The notes: generated by a model from the sequence alone, not told the origin. Positions 41,279 through 51,304 are shown, counted from the stretch's first letter. The stretch is DNA of 64,000 bases from JACCXG01 sp963836735 (GCA_963836735.1 CAWIKP010000019.1:124001-188000); one strand, 5' to 3'. Translations and numbers: made by a program.

Positions 41279-42330
41279 ATGCAGACATTCATGGTGATCG
41301 CGATCGGTGCGCTGCTCGCGCAGGCCGGGCTCGACGCCTCCGCCTCGGCCGGCGGCGCAGCACGCCGGCGCCATCCGCGCCCGCGCCGCAGCGCAGCCCA
41401 GGCGGCCGCGCCGTACAGACCGACGTCCTGGCGACGCAGGTCATGCTCGACCGCGCAGGATTCTCGCCCGGCGCGATCGACGGGCGAATGGGCGCGAACA
41501 CCAGGAAGGCGCTCGCGCAGTATCAGCAGCAGAATCCCGGCGCGGCGGCGCCCTCGGTCGAACCGCTGACCACTTACACCATCACGCCAGGCCGATGCCG
41601 AGGGACCGTTCGTGCGCGTCGATCCCGACGGACCTCGCGCAGCAGGCGTCGCTGCCGGCGCTCTCGTACACATCGGCGCTCGAGGCGATCGCCGAGCGCT
41701 TTCACTCGACGCCCGCGTTTCTCAGCGGCTGAACCCGTCGGCACAGTTCGCCGCCGGCGAGCAGATTCAGGTGCCGAACGTCGAGCCCTTCATCGCCCCA
41801 GTCGAGAAGCCCGACGTCCTGGCGGCGCCGCAGAAGGAACCGCCGCGTCCGGCCGGCACGACCGGCCGCCGCGACGAGCCGGCGCCGAAACAGCCCAACA
41901 CCGTCGCCGAACGCCCCGACGTCGTCGTCACCGTCAGCAAGGCGAACTCGGCGCTGACCGTGCAGGACGGTTCGGGCGAAGACCATCTTCTACGCGCCGG
42001 TGACCACCGGCAGCGAGCACGATCCGCTGCCGCTCGGCGAGTGGAAGGTCAACGGGATTCAGATTCAACCCGCCGTTCAACTACAACCCCGAGCTGTTCT
42101 GGGACGCCGATCCGGCGCACGCAAAGGCGAAGCTGCCGCCGGGCCCGAACAATCCCGTCGGCCTCGTCTGGATCGATCTGAGCAAGGAGCACTACGGCAT
42201 CCACGGAACGCCCGAGCCGTCGACGATCGGGCGCACCGAATCCCACGGCTGCGTCCGGCTGACCAACTGGGATGCGCTCAAGCTGGCGGGCATGGTCAAA
42301 CCAGGCACGCGAGTCGTCTTCTCGGAGTAG
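41279..42330 (+). CDS. L,D-transpeptidase with N-terminal peptidoglycan-binding region
   Basis: About 348 residues; at least five extra bases scatter the frame. GAGGG precedes the ATG. Signal peptide (FMVIAIGALLAQAG), a PG_binding_1-like segment (VMLDRAGFSPGAIDGRMGAN), a LysM-like stretch (LNPSAQFAAGEQIQVPN), then a YkuD catalytic domain with GSEHDPLPLGEWKV, IHGTPEPSTIGRTESHGCVR (catalytic Cys in SHGC) and GTRVVFSE at the end. The enzyme makes 3-3 peptidoglycan crosslinks or attaches proteins to peptide stems. It is followed six bases later by an M23 peptidase gene, so the two form a cell-wall pair. Confidence 0.88.
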
Positions 42331-42335
42331 CCGCG

Positions 42336-43098
42336 GTGAGCACCCGAAGCAGGCTCGGCGGCGCGGCGCACCATCCGGACGTTCGCGGCCGGCGCCGGAT
42401 GCGGCTTTCTCGCCGGCGCGTTCGCGGTCGCGGCGATCGTCTGGCAGTTCGGCAATGTGATCGGCACGCGCGGCGGCGAGCCGGGACGCATCGAATCGCG
42501 GCCCCGGTCGGCGGTCGAGCGCTGGGTGCGACGGCGTGGACGATGCCGGGGACGGGCGTGATCGAGGCGGCCAAGGGACGCCCGGAGGTCGCGACGACGG
42601 GCACGGCGGAAGTGGCCCGGCCCGCCCCGTCGCCCGAGCCTGTCATCGGGCCGCCTCCGGCCGAGGCCCTCGAGGGCCGGGACCTGCTGGTGCCGGTCGA
42701 AGGCGTCGAGCCGGACGACCTGGTGCGGTCCTTCTCCGACGCGCGCGGCGGGCGGAAGCACGAGGCGCTGGATATCCTGGCGCCGCGAAACACCCCGGTC
42801 AAAGCCGTCGAGGACGGCACGATCGCCCGGCTGTTCTCGAGCAAGGCCGGCGGCATCACGGTTTATCAGTTCGACCCGTCCGAACAGTACTGTTATTACT
42901 ACGCCCACCTGGAGCGGTATGCGGACGGGCCTGGCCGAAGGGGACAAGGTGCGGAAGGGCCAGGTCATCGGGTACGTGGGCACCTCGGGCAATGCGCCAA
43001 AGGACACGCCCCACCTGCATTTCGCCATTTTCCGGCTGACGGCGGCCAAGCGCTGGTGGGAGGGCACCCCCATCGACCCCTACGACGTGTTGCGCTGA
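42336..43098 (+). CDS. M23-family peptidase (LytM domain), membrane anchored
   Basis: About 252 residues after removal of four extra bases. GTG start at 42336 with GGAG upstream. N-terminal membrane helix (CGFLAGAFAVAAIVWQFG), Pro/Ala-rich linker, then the LytM domain: FSDARGGRKHEALDILAPRN with metal ligands H and D, YYYAHLERYADG, VIGYVGTSGNAPKDTPHLHF (HxH). Members cleave peptidoglycan cross-bridges or act as amidase activators when degenerate; here the ligands look complete. Confidence 0.88.
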
Positions 43099-43201
43099 TT
43101 CCAACCTTCGGCCGCCCCGCGCCCGTCCAATCTCCAGTTTTCAGGCGACCGGCCGATCGGCGGCCGGGCCCCAGGGAGGACAGTGAGAATCGGCGGGCGC
43201 G

Positions 43202-43807
43202 ATGGCCGCACCAGGTGACCTGGCCGGGAGCCTGACGGGAGCCTTTCTACTGCTGCGGTCCGAGAGCAAGGAATCCGGGCACGCGCCACGGGCTTCGGCG
43301 CCGGCGGACTGCGTCCAGCAGGCCGCGGCGGGAGACGTCCGCGCGTTCGAGCAGCTCTACCAGCTCCACCTGCCGCGCGTGCACAGCCTGGTCCGCCGCA
43401 TGACGGGCGGCCGCGACACCGACGAGATCACCCAGGACATCTTCGTGCGCGTCTGGCAGAAGCTCGGCACGTTCCGCGGCGACTCGGCGTTCGGGACCTG
43501 GCTGCACCGGCTCGCGGTGAACGTGATCATCGAGCGCTTCCGGAGCGACGCCACGCGCCGCCAGCGGCTGATCGACGGCGAGAACATCTTCGAGACGCTG
43601 TCGGCGCCGCCGCGGCCGCGCGACGTTTCGCTCGACTTCGAGGCGGCGCTGGAGAAGCTGCCCGACGGCGCCCGCGAGATCTTCGTGCTGCACGACGTCG
43701 ACGGCTACAAGCACGGCGAGATCGCCGAGCTGCTCGGCATCTCCGCGGGCACGTCGAAGGCGCAGCTCCATCGCGCGCGCATGATGTTGCGGCGGCACTT
43801 GCGGTGA
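43202..43807 (+). CDS. ECF-type RNA polymerase sigma factor
   Basis: 201 residues, intact. Region 2: AFEQLYQLHLPRVHSLVRRM, DTDEITQDIFVRVWQKLGTF and GTWLHRLAVNVIIERFR; region 4: LEKLPDGAREIFVLHDVDGY followed by HGEIAELLGISAGTSKAQLH. It is followed 15 bases later by a zinc-finger anti-sigma gene and a DUF4097-like surface protein gene, a common arrangement for envelope-stress control. Confidence 0.92.
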   Translation: MAAPGDLAGSLTGAFLLLRSESKESGHAPRASAPADCVQQAAAGDVRAFEQLYQLHLPRVHSLVRRMTGGRDTDEITQDIFVRVWQKLGTFRGDSAFGTWLHRLAVNVIIERFRSDATRRQRLIDGENIFETLSAPPRPRDVSLDFEAALEKLPDGAREIFVLHDVDGYKHGEIAELLGISAGTSKAQLHRARMMLRRHLR

Positions 43808-43822
43808 CCATGCAGGATCAGC

Positions 43823-44480
43823 ATGGCGATGCATGACGAGTGGAACGATCGGTTGTCGGAATACATCGACGGCGAGCTCGAGCCTTCCGAGCGCGCGCGC
43901 GCTCGAGGCGCACCTGGCCGGCTGCGCCGAGTGCCGGACCGATCTCGCCGCGCTTCGCGCCGTCGTGACGCGGGCCGAGTCGCTGACCGACACGCCGCCC
44001 GCCTCGAATCTCTGGCCGGGCGTCGCCGCACGGATCGGCGCGCCGGCGGCCGCGCGCGCCGACGACGCTGGCGACGCGCCGGTTCGCGTTCACGCTGCCG
44101 CAGCTCGTCGCCGCCAGCCTGGCGCTGATCGTCGCGTCGGGCGGCATGGTCTGGCTGGCGCGGATGGGCGGCCCGACCACCGACTTTCCGCCCGTGCTCG
44201 GCGTGAGGTGCGGCCGGCCAACTTCGGCGACGCGGCGTTCGACGAAGCCGTCGCCGATCTGCAGCAGACGCTCGACGCCGGCCGCGGCCGGCTCGATCCG
44301 GAGACGATTCGCGTGCTGGAAACGAACCTCGAGGCGATCGATCGCGCGATCGCCCAGTGCCGCGAGGCCCTGCAGGCCGATCCCTCGAGCGTGTACCTGA
44401 ACACGTATCTTGCGGAAACCCGTCGCCGCAAACTGGAGCTGCTGCGGCGCGCGACGGCGCTGGTCGACAGCCGCAGCTGA
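43823..44480 (+). CDS. Anti-sigma factor with zinc finger and membrane helix
   Basis: About 217 residues after removing four extra bases. N-terminal ZAS domain with WNDRLSEYIDGELEPSERAR and the zinc motif HLAGCAECRTDL (H-x3-C-x2-C). The membrane helix is recovered as LPQLVAASLALIVASGGMVW after correcting the frame near 44090. The periplasmic part is helical (FDEAVADLQQTLDAGRGRLD, AIDRAIAQCREALQADPSSV). Typical anti-sigma topology; partner is the sigma factor upstream. Confidence 0.85.
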
Positions 44481-44497
44481 CGGAGTCCCCATACACG

Positions 44498-45484
44498 ATG
44501 TTCGTGATCACCGCCGCCCTCCTGGCGGCACTGAACATGCAACGCCCGCAGTCACTCGAACAGGCTCCGCGCAGCTACGACCGCCCAGCGCGCAACGCGG
44601 AGGTCGGACCAGGGCAATCAGCCCGCGCGGCGGAGCCGTCCGCCGGACACCGACGAGACCGTCGCCGTCAGCAAGGGCGCCCGGCTGTCGGTGAGCAACT
44701 TCGCCGGTGAGGTGCAGATTCGCGGCTGGGACAAGCGATTCGGTGCGCGTGCAGGCCTATCACAGCTCGCCGATCGCGGGTCGCGATCAAGCCCGGGCAC
44801 TGCCGGGCTGAGCGTGTCGTCTTCAGGAACGCCCGGAGCCGTCGATTACGACATCAGCGTGCCGGCGTGGATGCCGGTCAAGATCGAGGGCACCTACATC
44901 TACATCGCCGTCGAGGGCACGCAGGCAGACGTTTCCGCGGAGACCGTGCGCGGCGACATCGTGATCAAGGGAGGCGCGACGTTCGTCACCGCCAAGTCGG
45001 TCGAAGGCGAAGTGATTCTCGAGGGCGTGCGCGGCCGGGTCAACGCGAGCTCGATCAATCAGGGCGTGACCGTCAACGGCGCGGCCGGCGAGCTGAGCGC
45101 CGAAACCGTCAACGGGCACATCGCGCTCAACAACATCGATGCCACGAGCGTCGAGGTCGCCTCGGTCAACGGCAACATCAAGTACGACGGTTCCGCCGCC
45201 GCCGAACGGCAGATACCGGTTCTCGACCCACAACGGGAACATCTCGGTCGGGGTGCCGGAAAACGCGAGCGCCGCGTTCATGCGTGCGGACCTACAACGG
45301 CAGCGTCCGGACTGACCTGCAACTCCAGGGCGGAGGCGAGGTCAGGCGCGGCCAGCGCGACGACCTATACGCTGGGGTCGGGAAGCGCCGAGTTCGAGCT
45401 CGAGTCGTTCGGCGGCACGATCCAGCTGCGCCGCCGCGGCAGCGAGGGGCCGCTCAAGCCACGGCAAAGACAAGGAGCGAGTAG
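44498..45484 (+). CDS. DUF4097-like exported beta-helix protein
   Basis: Roughly 325 residues; several extra bases break the frame and the exact C-terminus is uncertain (TAG at 45484 is the most likely stop). An N-terminal signal (VITAALLAALNMQ) is followed by the DUF4097/DUF4098 type of repeating strands: LSVSNFAGEVQIRGWD, VSAETVRGDIVIKGG, VILEGVRGRVNASSINQGVT, GHIALNNIDATSVEVASVNG and GSAEFELESFGGTIQL. The regular pattern suggests a beta-helical surface or periplasmic protein. It is the likely third member of the sigma/anti-sigma operon. Confidence 0.78.
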
Positions 45485-45701
45485 GGCTCAGGCGGATTCG
45501 CCGGAACCGGCAGTGCGGCGTCGCGCAGACCCACGCCCGGGTCGTCCGCATGGCTTCCGGGATGTGCTCGTCGGCCCGCGCTCGCGTGTCCCCGGGAATC
45601 AGCCGCCGCAACGGATAGCTCTTCTGCAATTCGAGCCGGCCGCCGCACCACGGACAGCGTTTCTGGCCGGCGCCGGCCGCCCGTCTTCGTTCCTCGCGCA
45701 T
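45454..45701 (-). CDS. Small zinc-ribbon protein
   Basis: About 80 residues from the ATG at 45701. Two CxxC-type pairs (RCPWCGGRLEL and WVCATPHCRFRRI) separated by a charged segment look like a treble-clef or zinc-ribbon module. The 3' end overlaps the DUF4097-like gene on the other strand, and one extra base near 45490 leaves the stop uncertain (45454 is one option). Not matched to a named family; the Cys spacing makes coding likely. Confidence 0.5.
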
Positions 45702-45886
45702 AAAGATGCAGACCTTAGCAAAACGGTCAGGGAGACTTCAACCCGCGTCCTAGGTCGTACGCCCTCCAGCGTCCGGCCGGGGGACGCGGGTGTCCGGCGA
45801 TGAACACCACGCCAAGCCTTCCGACCGCTTTTCTCAAATGCAAATCGCAAACCGGCGATGGCACAGCTGTTGGTGACACCTCCGCC

Positions 45887-47034
45887 ATGCTCACGACCGT
45901 CGAGACCTCGCGCATTCTCGTGGCCGACGACCAGCCGGACCTGGTGGACGCCCTGCGGCTGCTGCTGAAGCCCGAGGGCATTGCCGTCGACGCCGTGCAC
46001 TCACCCGACGCCGCCCTGGCGGCGGTCCAGTCCAATCCGTTCGATCTGGTGCTGATGGACCTCAATTACACCGGCGACACGACGTCGGGCCGTGAAGGGA
46101 TCGATCTGCTCGACCATCTCCAGGCCTTCGACGCCTCGCTGCCCGTCGTCGTCATGACCGGGTGGGGCTCGATCGACCTGGCGGTCGAAGCGATGCGGCG
46201 CGGAGTGCGCGACTTCGTGCAGAAGCCGTGGGACAACGCCGCGCTCGTCACGACGCTGCGATCGGAGATCCAGGCCGGGACGCGAGAGACGCGTCAAGGC
46301 GGAGCGAGATCAGCGGGAGCTCGAGGAAGCGCGCCGAATCCAGCGCACGCTGCTGCCGGCGGTCCTGCCGCAGATGGACGGCTTCGAGCTGGCGGCGTCC
46401 TGGCAGCCGGCCGTCCGGCGTGGGCGGCGACTGTTTCGACGCGATCCGGTTCTCATCGCACCGCCTCGCGCTTTCGATCGCCGACGTCGTCGGCAAGGGC
46501 ATTCCCGCCGGCCCTGCTGATGTCGAACCTGCAGGCCGCCGTCAGGGCATTCGCCACCGAGGCGGCCCGGCCCGCGGAACTGTGCGAACGGGTCAACACC
46601 ATCCTGTGCGGCCACATCTCCGAAGGACGGTTCATCAGCTTCTTCTACTGCGTCGTCGACTCCGAGGTCGGGTCGCTGACGTACGCGAACGCCGGACACT
46701 TTCCGCCGGCGCTGATCAAGGCGGACGGCACGGTCGATTCGACCTGACGAACGGCGGACCCGTGCTCGGCGTTCTGCCCGCCGCGACCTACGAATCCGGG
46801 ACGGTCGCGTTCGGCGCCGGCGACCGGCTGATCCTCTACACCGACGGCATCACCGAGGCGCGCAGCGAGAGCGACGAGGAGTTCGGCGACGAGCGGCTGC
46901 TGTCGATGGCGGTCGAACACCGGGCCTGCAGCGCACCGGCGCTCCAGGCGCGGCTCGTGGACGCGGTCGCCACGTTCACCGGACGCCGTTTCACCGACGA
47001 CGCAACACTGATCGTCCTGGCGGCTGACCATTAG
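45887..47034 (+). CDS. Receiver-PP2C phosphatase response regulator (RsbU-like)
   Basis: About 380 residues after removing five extra bases. Receiver domain (ILVADDQPDLVDALRLLL, phospho-acceptor in LVLMDLNYTG, QKPWD), a coiled-coil linker (RELEEARRIQRTLLPAVLP), and a SpoIIE/PP2C phosphatase domain with VGGDCFDAIR, LSIADVVGKGIPAALLMSNL, LTYANAGHFPPALI, RLILYTDGITEARSESDEEF and RFTDDATLIVLAAD. The metal-binding Asp residues are present. Such proteins dephosphorylate anti-anti-sigma factors in partner-switching cascades; no STAS or HATPase partner gene is nearby. An ATG at 45800 is an alternative start. Confidence 0.88.
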
Positions 47035-47196
47035 CGCCATCCGGGCCGAAAAAGGGGCCGGTTGCCGCCAGTCAGGGCCCAGTCGCGTCATCCGATGACG
47101 AATCGGCGAAGAGGCCGGGCCGGCGGCGGGACGCGACGGTGCTTTCGATCACGGTCCCGTCTTGACGGCGATGTAACCTCAGCGGATAGTGGATCG

Positions 47197-48341
47197 ATGC
47201 GAAAAGCGTGGACGCCGCCGGCACGCTGGGTGTTTCTGCGTCGCCACGCTGCTCGGACTCTTCTCGGCCGCCCAGGCCTACCGCCTCACGACTCTCAACC
47301 CCAAAGCGCACGTCGACGGCATCGAGCTCGGGTCGCTGCTCATCCTCAACCTGACGCTCTGGTATGTGCCGGCGGCGCTGATCGGCCCGATCTTCCGCGT
47401 GGCGGCCCGATTCAGGCTCGATGGCGAGCGCTGGCTGCGGGCGATCGCGATTCATGCCGCGTGCGGCGATGGTCTTCTCGATCATCCATGTGGCGGCGAT
47501 GCTCGGCGGTGCGGGTGATGCTCTGGCCCGACATGCGCGAGATGCCGGCGGCGCGGTGGGTCTCGTATGCGCAGGATCAGTACCTGCGCAATCTCGACTG
47601 GTCGCTCGATGACCTATGCCGCCGTCGTCGGCCTGAGCTACGCGCTCGGCTACTATCGCGAGTCACAGGCGCGGGCGCTCAAGGAGGCGTATCTCGAGAC
47701 CAGCCTGATGGAGGCGCGCCTGAAGACGCTCGAGGCCGAGCTCCATCCGCACTTCCTGTTCAACACGCTGCACGCGATCTCGACGCTCGTGCACACGGAT
47801 CCGGAGTCCGCGGATCGGATGATCAGCCGGCTGAGCGATCTGCTGCGGCTGACGTTCGATCGATCCGGCGCGGCAGGAGTGCCGCTCAAGGAGGAGCTCG
47901 AGTTCCTGCAGAAGTATCTCGAGATCGAGCAGATCCGCTTTCAGGATCGCCTGTCGGTCAAGTTCGACATCGATCCCGAAACGCTCGACGCGGACGTGCC
48001 GCGGATGATCCTGCAGCCGCTCGTCGAGAACGCCATCAAGCATGGCATCGGCCCCGCGCAGCGGCCAGGGGCTGGTTCAGATTTCGGCCCGGAAGCAGGA
48101 GGACAAGATCTGGATCGAAGTGCGCGACAACGGTGTCGGCCTCAGCAGGAACGCCCGTGTGCGCTTCAACAACGGCGTCGGGCTTTCGAACACGCGGGCG
48201 CGGCTCGAGTGCCTGTACGGCGGCGAGCAGCGGCTGGATTTCGCCGAAGGCGAGTCCGGGCTCTCCGTGCAGATGCTGATTCCCTCGCTTCGTCAGATCC
48301 GCCGCGGTGCTGACAGCTCGCCGCAGGTCGCCCTCGCATGA
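47197..48341 (+). CDS. LytS-type sensor histidine kinase
   Basis: About 379 residues after removing five extra bases. Several membrane helices in the N-terminal half (GSLLILNLTLWYVPAALIGP, AMVFSIIHVAAMLG, MTYAAVVGLSYALGYY), then the His_kinase domain with the phospho-acceptor motif AELHPHFLFNTLHAISTLVH, followed by PRMILQPLVENAIKHG and a HATPase part (VRDNGVGLS, GVGLSNTRARLECLYG). This is the LytS/YehU class that pairs with LytTR regulators. Stop overlaps the regulator start (ATGA). Confidence 0.9.
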
Positions 48342-49125
48342 ACGAAGACGCCGGGAAGCCGAACCCGGGTAGTGGTGGCAGACGACGAGCCGCTGGCGCG
48401 GGAGCGGCTTCGCATGCTGCTCACCTCCGAGCCGTGGCTGGAGCTCGTGGCTGAATGCCAGAACGGGATCGAAGCTATCGACGCGATTCAGGCGCTCGCA
48501 GCCCGATCTGGTGTTCCTGGACGTGCAGATGCCCGGCGCGACCGGCTTCGAAGTGATCGAAGCCGTGGGCGCCGCGAAGATGCCGCCGGTCGTGTTCGTC
48601 ACGGCCTACGACCAGTACGCGCTCCGTGCCTTCGACGTGCGCGCGCTGGACTATCTGCTGAAGCCCTTCGACCGCGAACGATTCCAGCAGGCGCTCAGTC
48701 GCGCCCGGCAGCGGGTCCACACCTCAGGGCCGGGCGAGCTCGAGCGCCGTCTGCTCGCCCTGATGCAGGATCTGAAGCAGACGCCGCACCGCGTCGATCG
48801 ATTCGTGGTCAAGTCGGGAGGCCGCGTCTATTTCGTCAGGGCGGAAGAAATCGACTGGATCGAGTCCGCGGGCAATTACGTCAAGCTGCACGTCGGCACC
48901 GACACGCACCTGCTCCGCGAAACCATGACGGCGATCGAAGCGCAGCTCGACCCCGAGGCGTTCTTCCGCATCCATCGCTGCCACATCGTCAACATCGAGC
49001 GGGTGCGGGAGCTGCAGCCTTCCTTCAACGGCGAGTACGTCGTCTTCCTCAAGAACGGTTCGCGCCTCACACTCAGTCGCGGCTACCGCGACAAGTTCCA
49101 GCAACGGCTCGGCGGCGCGCTCTGA
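48338..49125 (+). CDS. LytTR-family response regulator
   Basis: 261 residues after removing two extra bases (near 48370 and 48502). Receiver domain with VVADDEPLARERLRMLLTSE, phospho-acceptor in LVFLDVQMPGATGFEV, and LKPFDRERF. C-terminal LytTR DNA-binding domain with DRFVVKSGGRVYFVRAEEID, WIESAGNYVKLHVGTDTHLL, RIHRCHIVNIERVRELQPSF and LTLSRGYRDKF. Pairs with the upstream LytS kinase. Targets unknown; LytTR proteins often control surface or export genes. Confidence 0.93.
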
Positions 49126-49151
49126 TCAATTCCGCAAGGTTCAGTTCAGTC

Positions 49152-49229
49152 TTGAACAGGAGGATAAGAGTTCAGGAGAAGTTCTCTTTGTTCAATGAAC
49201 TCTCCTGATCTCCTTGCCTCCTGTTGAAA
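49152..49229. repeat. Inverted array of CAGGAG words between convergent genes
   Basis: Left arm 49152-49183 (TTGAACAGGAGGATAAGAG, TTCAGGAGAAG), right arm 49194-49229 (GAACTCTCCTGATCTCC, TTGCCTCCTGTTGAA). Arms are largely complementary around a short loop. It lies between the LytTR regulator stop and the stop of the peptidase fusion gene; termination from both sides is plausible. Confidence 0.7.
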
Positions 49230-49285
49230 GTTTTCAGCGCCGGAACCTGCCCGACAGCCCATTGAGCAGACAGGCGCCGCGAATG

Positions 49286-51304
49286 TCATCGCGCCCACCC
49301 GACTGAAACTGCCATCTCGCCGTCGCGCAACCCCCGTGCGACATCGGCCCTGATCACGCCAGCTCCCGGGATGGCGAGGCGCAGGCCGGCGCCGACATCG
49401 ACATGCCCGCGAGCGTCCGCAAATGCCGGCGCATCGTACGCGCGAGCCACGTCGACAAACGCGGCCGGCGCAACTCGAACCACACGCAGCACCGGCCAGC
49501 GCCATTGCCGCCACTCGACGCCGCCTGAGGCGACCACGCGGCCAAACACGCCGTCGCGGATCACGCCGTCGTGCAGCAGCGGGTGCGCGCGCAACAGCGC
49601 GTCGCGGCCGTGCCCGGTGCCCGCTCCACTCCACAGCGCGAACGGCGTGTCCTTTCCGGCCGCATCGAGACCGGCGCGCGCGAGCCAGACGGTTCCCTCT
49701 GCGCGCGCTCGCGAGCGCCAGTCTCCGAAGACGCCGGCGGTCCAGGTGTTCGTCTGGGCTGCCCAGAGCCCCCCACCTCCCCCGAGGGCGAGGCGATCCT
49801 CGCGTGACTGGTAGCGCAGGGCTCCGAGAAAGCCCATCGCTTTAGACGACGGCCATTGTTCGGCACGAAGCTCTGCATCCCACTTCACCGACGCAGTCAT
49901 CCAATCAGCGGCACCGAAGGACACACCGCGACGGGTTTCCTCGATCGGCTCGGCTGCCGAGCCGTACGACTCACGCTCGTCCGCACCCGCCAATTGCCAG
50001 GTTCCGCCGAACGGCGCCGGCGCTTCGAGACCGGCAGAGATCCGCGGGCGCGCCTCCCACCAGCGCCAGGAGGCGAACCATCGTTCGCCGCCGCCGGTCG
50101 GGCTCACGACGTCGACCCGCAGTTCACGGTCGATCGCCGCGCGCGCCGCCATTGCACCGGCGGCAACCGGCGTGGTCGGCAGCACCGGACGTTCGATCAC
50201 CGCGGCAGCGACCTGGGCGAGTCCGTCTTCGCGCGGCGTGTAGCTCACACTCGAGCCCAGGACCGAGGGCATGCTGTCCAGCCGTCGCGAGGCGCGCGTC
50301 AGCGCGGCCGGCGTCAGCCGAGCCTCCGTCGGAAGCTTCAGCGCGCGAACGGCGACCGAATAGCGCGTGCGCTCGAGCCCCTGTACGTCGACGACATCGA
50401 TCGTGGGCTCCCCCACCAGATTCCATGCCCCGAGCGCACCCGTCGTATCGCCGGTCAGATAGAGACTCGTTGCGAGGATGCGGGCCGCATGATCATCGTG
50501 GGGATCGATAGCCAGTGCTTTTCTGGCGTCGCCGGCGGCGCGCCGCCAGTCCTTCTGCAGAACGCGAACGCCCGCGAGCTCACGCCACGGTGCGGACTCG
50601 CCAGGGCATTGCGCCGCCGCGCGCTCGAGCAGCCGGCCAGCATCCTCGACCTGCCCGCGGCTTGCAACCTGCACAGCCTCGTCGACGGTGCTGCCGCAGA
50701 TGCCGCCCGTGGGTGCCGCCCGGGTGTCGTCGGTGTGGGCGCTCTTCTCGGCTATGGCCGGGGGCGGCAGTGCAAGTAACGTCCAGTACGCGGACCGTTC
50801 CCACTTCCGCAGAAACTCCTGCTCCTCATGGACATCGAACGGCCGCCGCGCCGGATCGTGAACGACGACCTTGCCCGCCGTCCAGCTGACGATGACGACG
50901 TAGTGAAACCGACCAGGCCGGTCCTCGATCAATGCAATCAGAGGCTGGCGCGCATCGAGGCTCCGCTGCACGAGAGGAGCGTCCCCATGGAAAGACGTCG
51001 CCCCCCAGCCGCGCCCGGTGATCGCGGAGATCAAATCGTCGCCGCGGATGCCCTTCTGCCGTGGATCCACGAGCGACGCAAAGCTCTTCGCATAGATTCC
51101 TGTCATCCCCCAGTAGCGCATCACCATCGCCACCGCTGCGCCTCCGCAGAGCTCCTCGCTCTGGGGAACGTAGGGAACGTCGAGGAACTGGGCCGGCGAC
51201 GGAACAGAAGAAGGAGTGGAAGAGGCCTGGCCGAATCCGGGCGCCGCCGCCGTAACCAGCGTCACGGCGGCCGCAATCACGCGAGCGGCAATCGCCGGGG
51301 TCAA
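49286..51304 (-). CDS. C39-like cysteine peptidase - TPR - POTRA - Omp85-like barrel fusion
   Basis: 672 residues if translation starts at the TTG at 51304 (overlapping the upstream stop, TTGA); intact frame. Residues 1-26 form a signal peptide. Residues 40-180 match the PA2778-type C39 peptidase fold with Cys53 (PQSEELCGGAAVAMVMRYWG), His134 (GRFHYVVIVSW) and Asp150 (VVVHDP). TPR-like helices occupy 205-295. Residues 298-373 look like one POTRA domain (PTIDVVDVQGLERTRYSVAV, RASRRLDSMPSVLG). The last 299 residues alternate like an outer-membrane barrel and end as Omp85 proteins do (FVDVARAY, DVGAGLRLAIPG, VIRADVARGLRDG, VSVGWAR). The layout resembles type Vd autotransporters with a peptidase passenger. 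Partner is the PA2779-like gene upstream. Confidence 0.8.
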   Translation of the reverse strand: MTPAIAARVIAAAVTLVTAAAPGFGQASSTPSSVPSPAQFLDVPYVPQSEELCGGAAVAMVMRYWGMTGIYAKSFASLVDPRQKGIRGDDLISAITGRGWGATSFHGDAPLVQRSLDARQPLIALIEDRPGRFHYVVIVSWTAGKVVVHDPARRPFDVHEEQEFLRKWERSAYWTLLALPPPAIAEKSAHTDDTRAAPTGGICGSTVDEAVQVASRGQVEDAGRLLERAAAQCPGESAPWRELAGVRVLQKDWRRAAGDARKALAIDPHDDHAARILATSLYLTGDTTGALGAWNLVGEPTIDVVDVQGLERTRYSVAVRALKLPTEARLTPAALTRASRRLDSMPSVLGSSVSYTPREDGLAQVAAAVIERPVLPTTPVAAGAMAARAAIDRELRVDVVSPTGGGERWFASWRWWEARPRISAGLEAPAPFGGTWQLAGADERESYGSAAEPIEETRRGVSFGAADWMTASVKWDAELRAEQWPSSKAMGFLGALRYQSREDRLALGGGGGLWAAQTNTWTAGVFGDWRSRARAEGTVWLARAGLDAAGKDTPFALWSGAGTGHGRDALLRAHPLLHDGVIRDGVFGRVVASGGVEWRQWRWPVLRVVRVAPAAFVDVARAYDAPAFADARGHVDVGAGLRLAIPGAGVIRADVARGLRDGEMAVSVGWAR

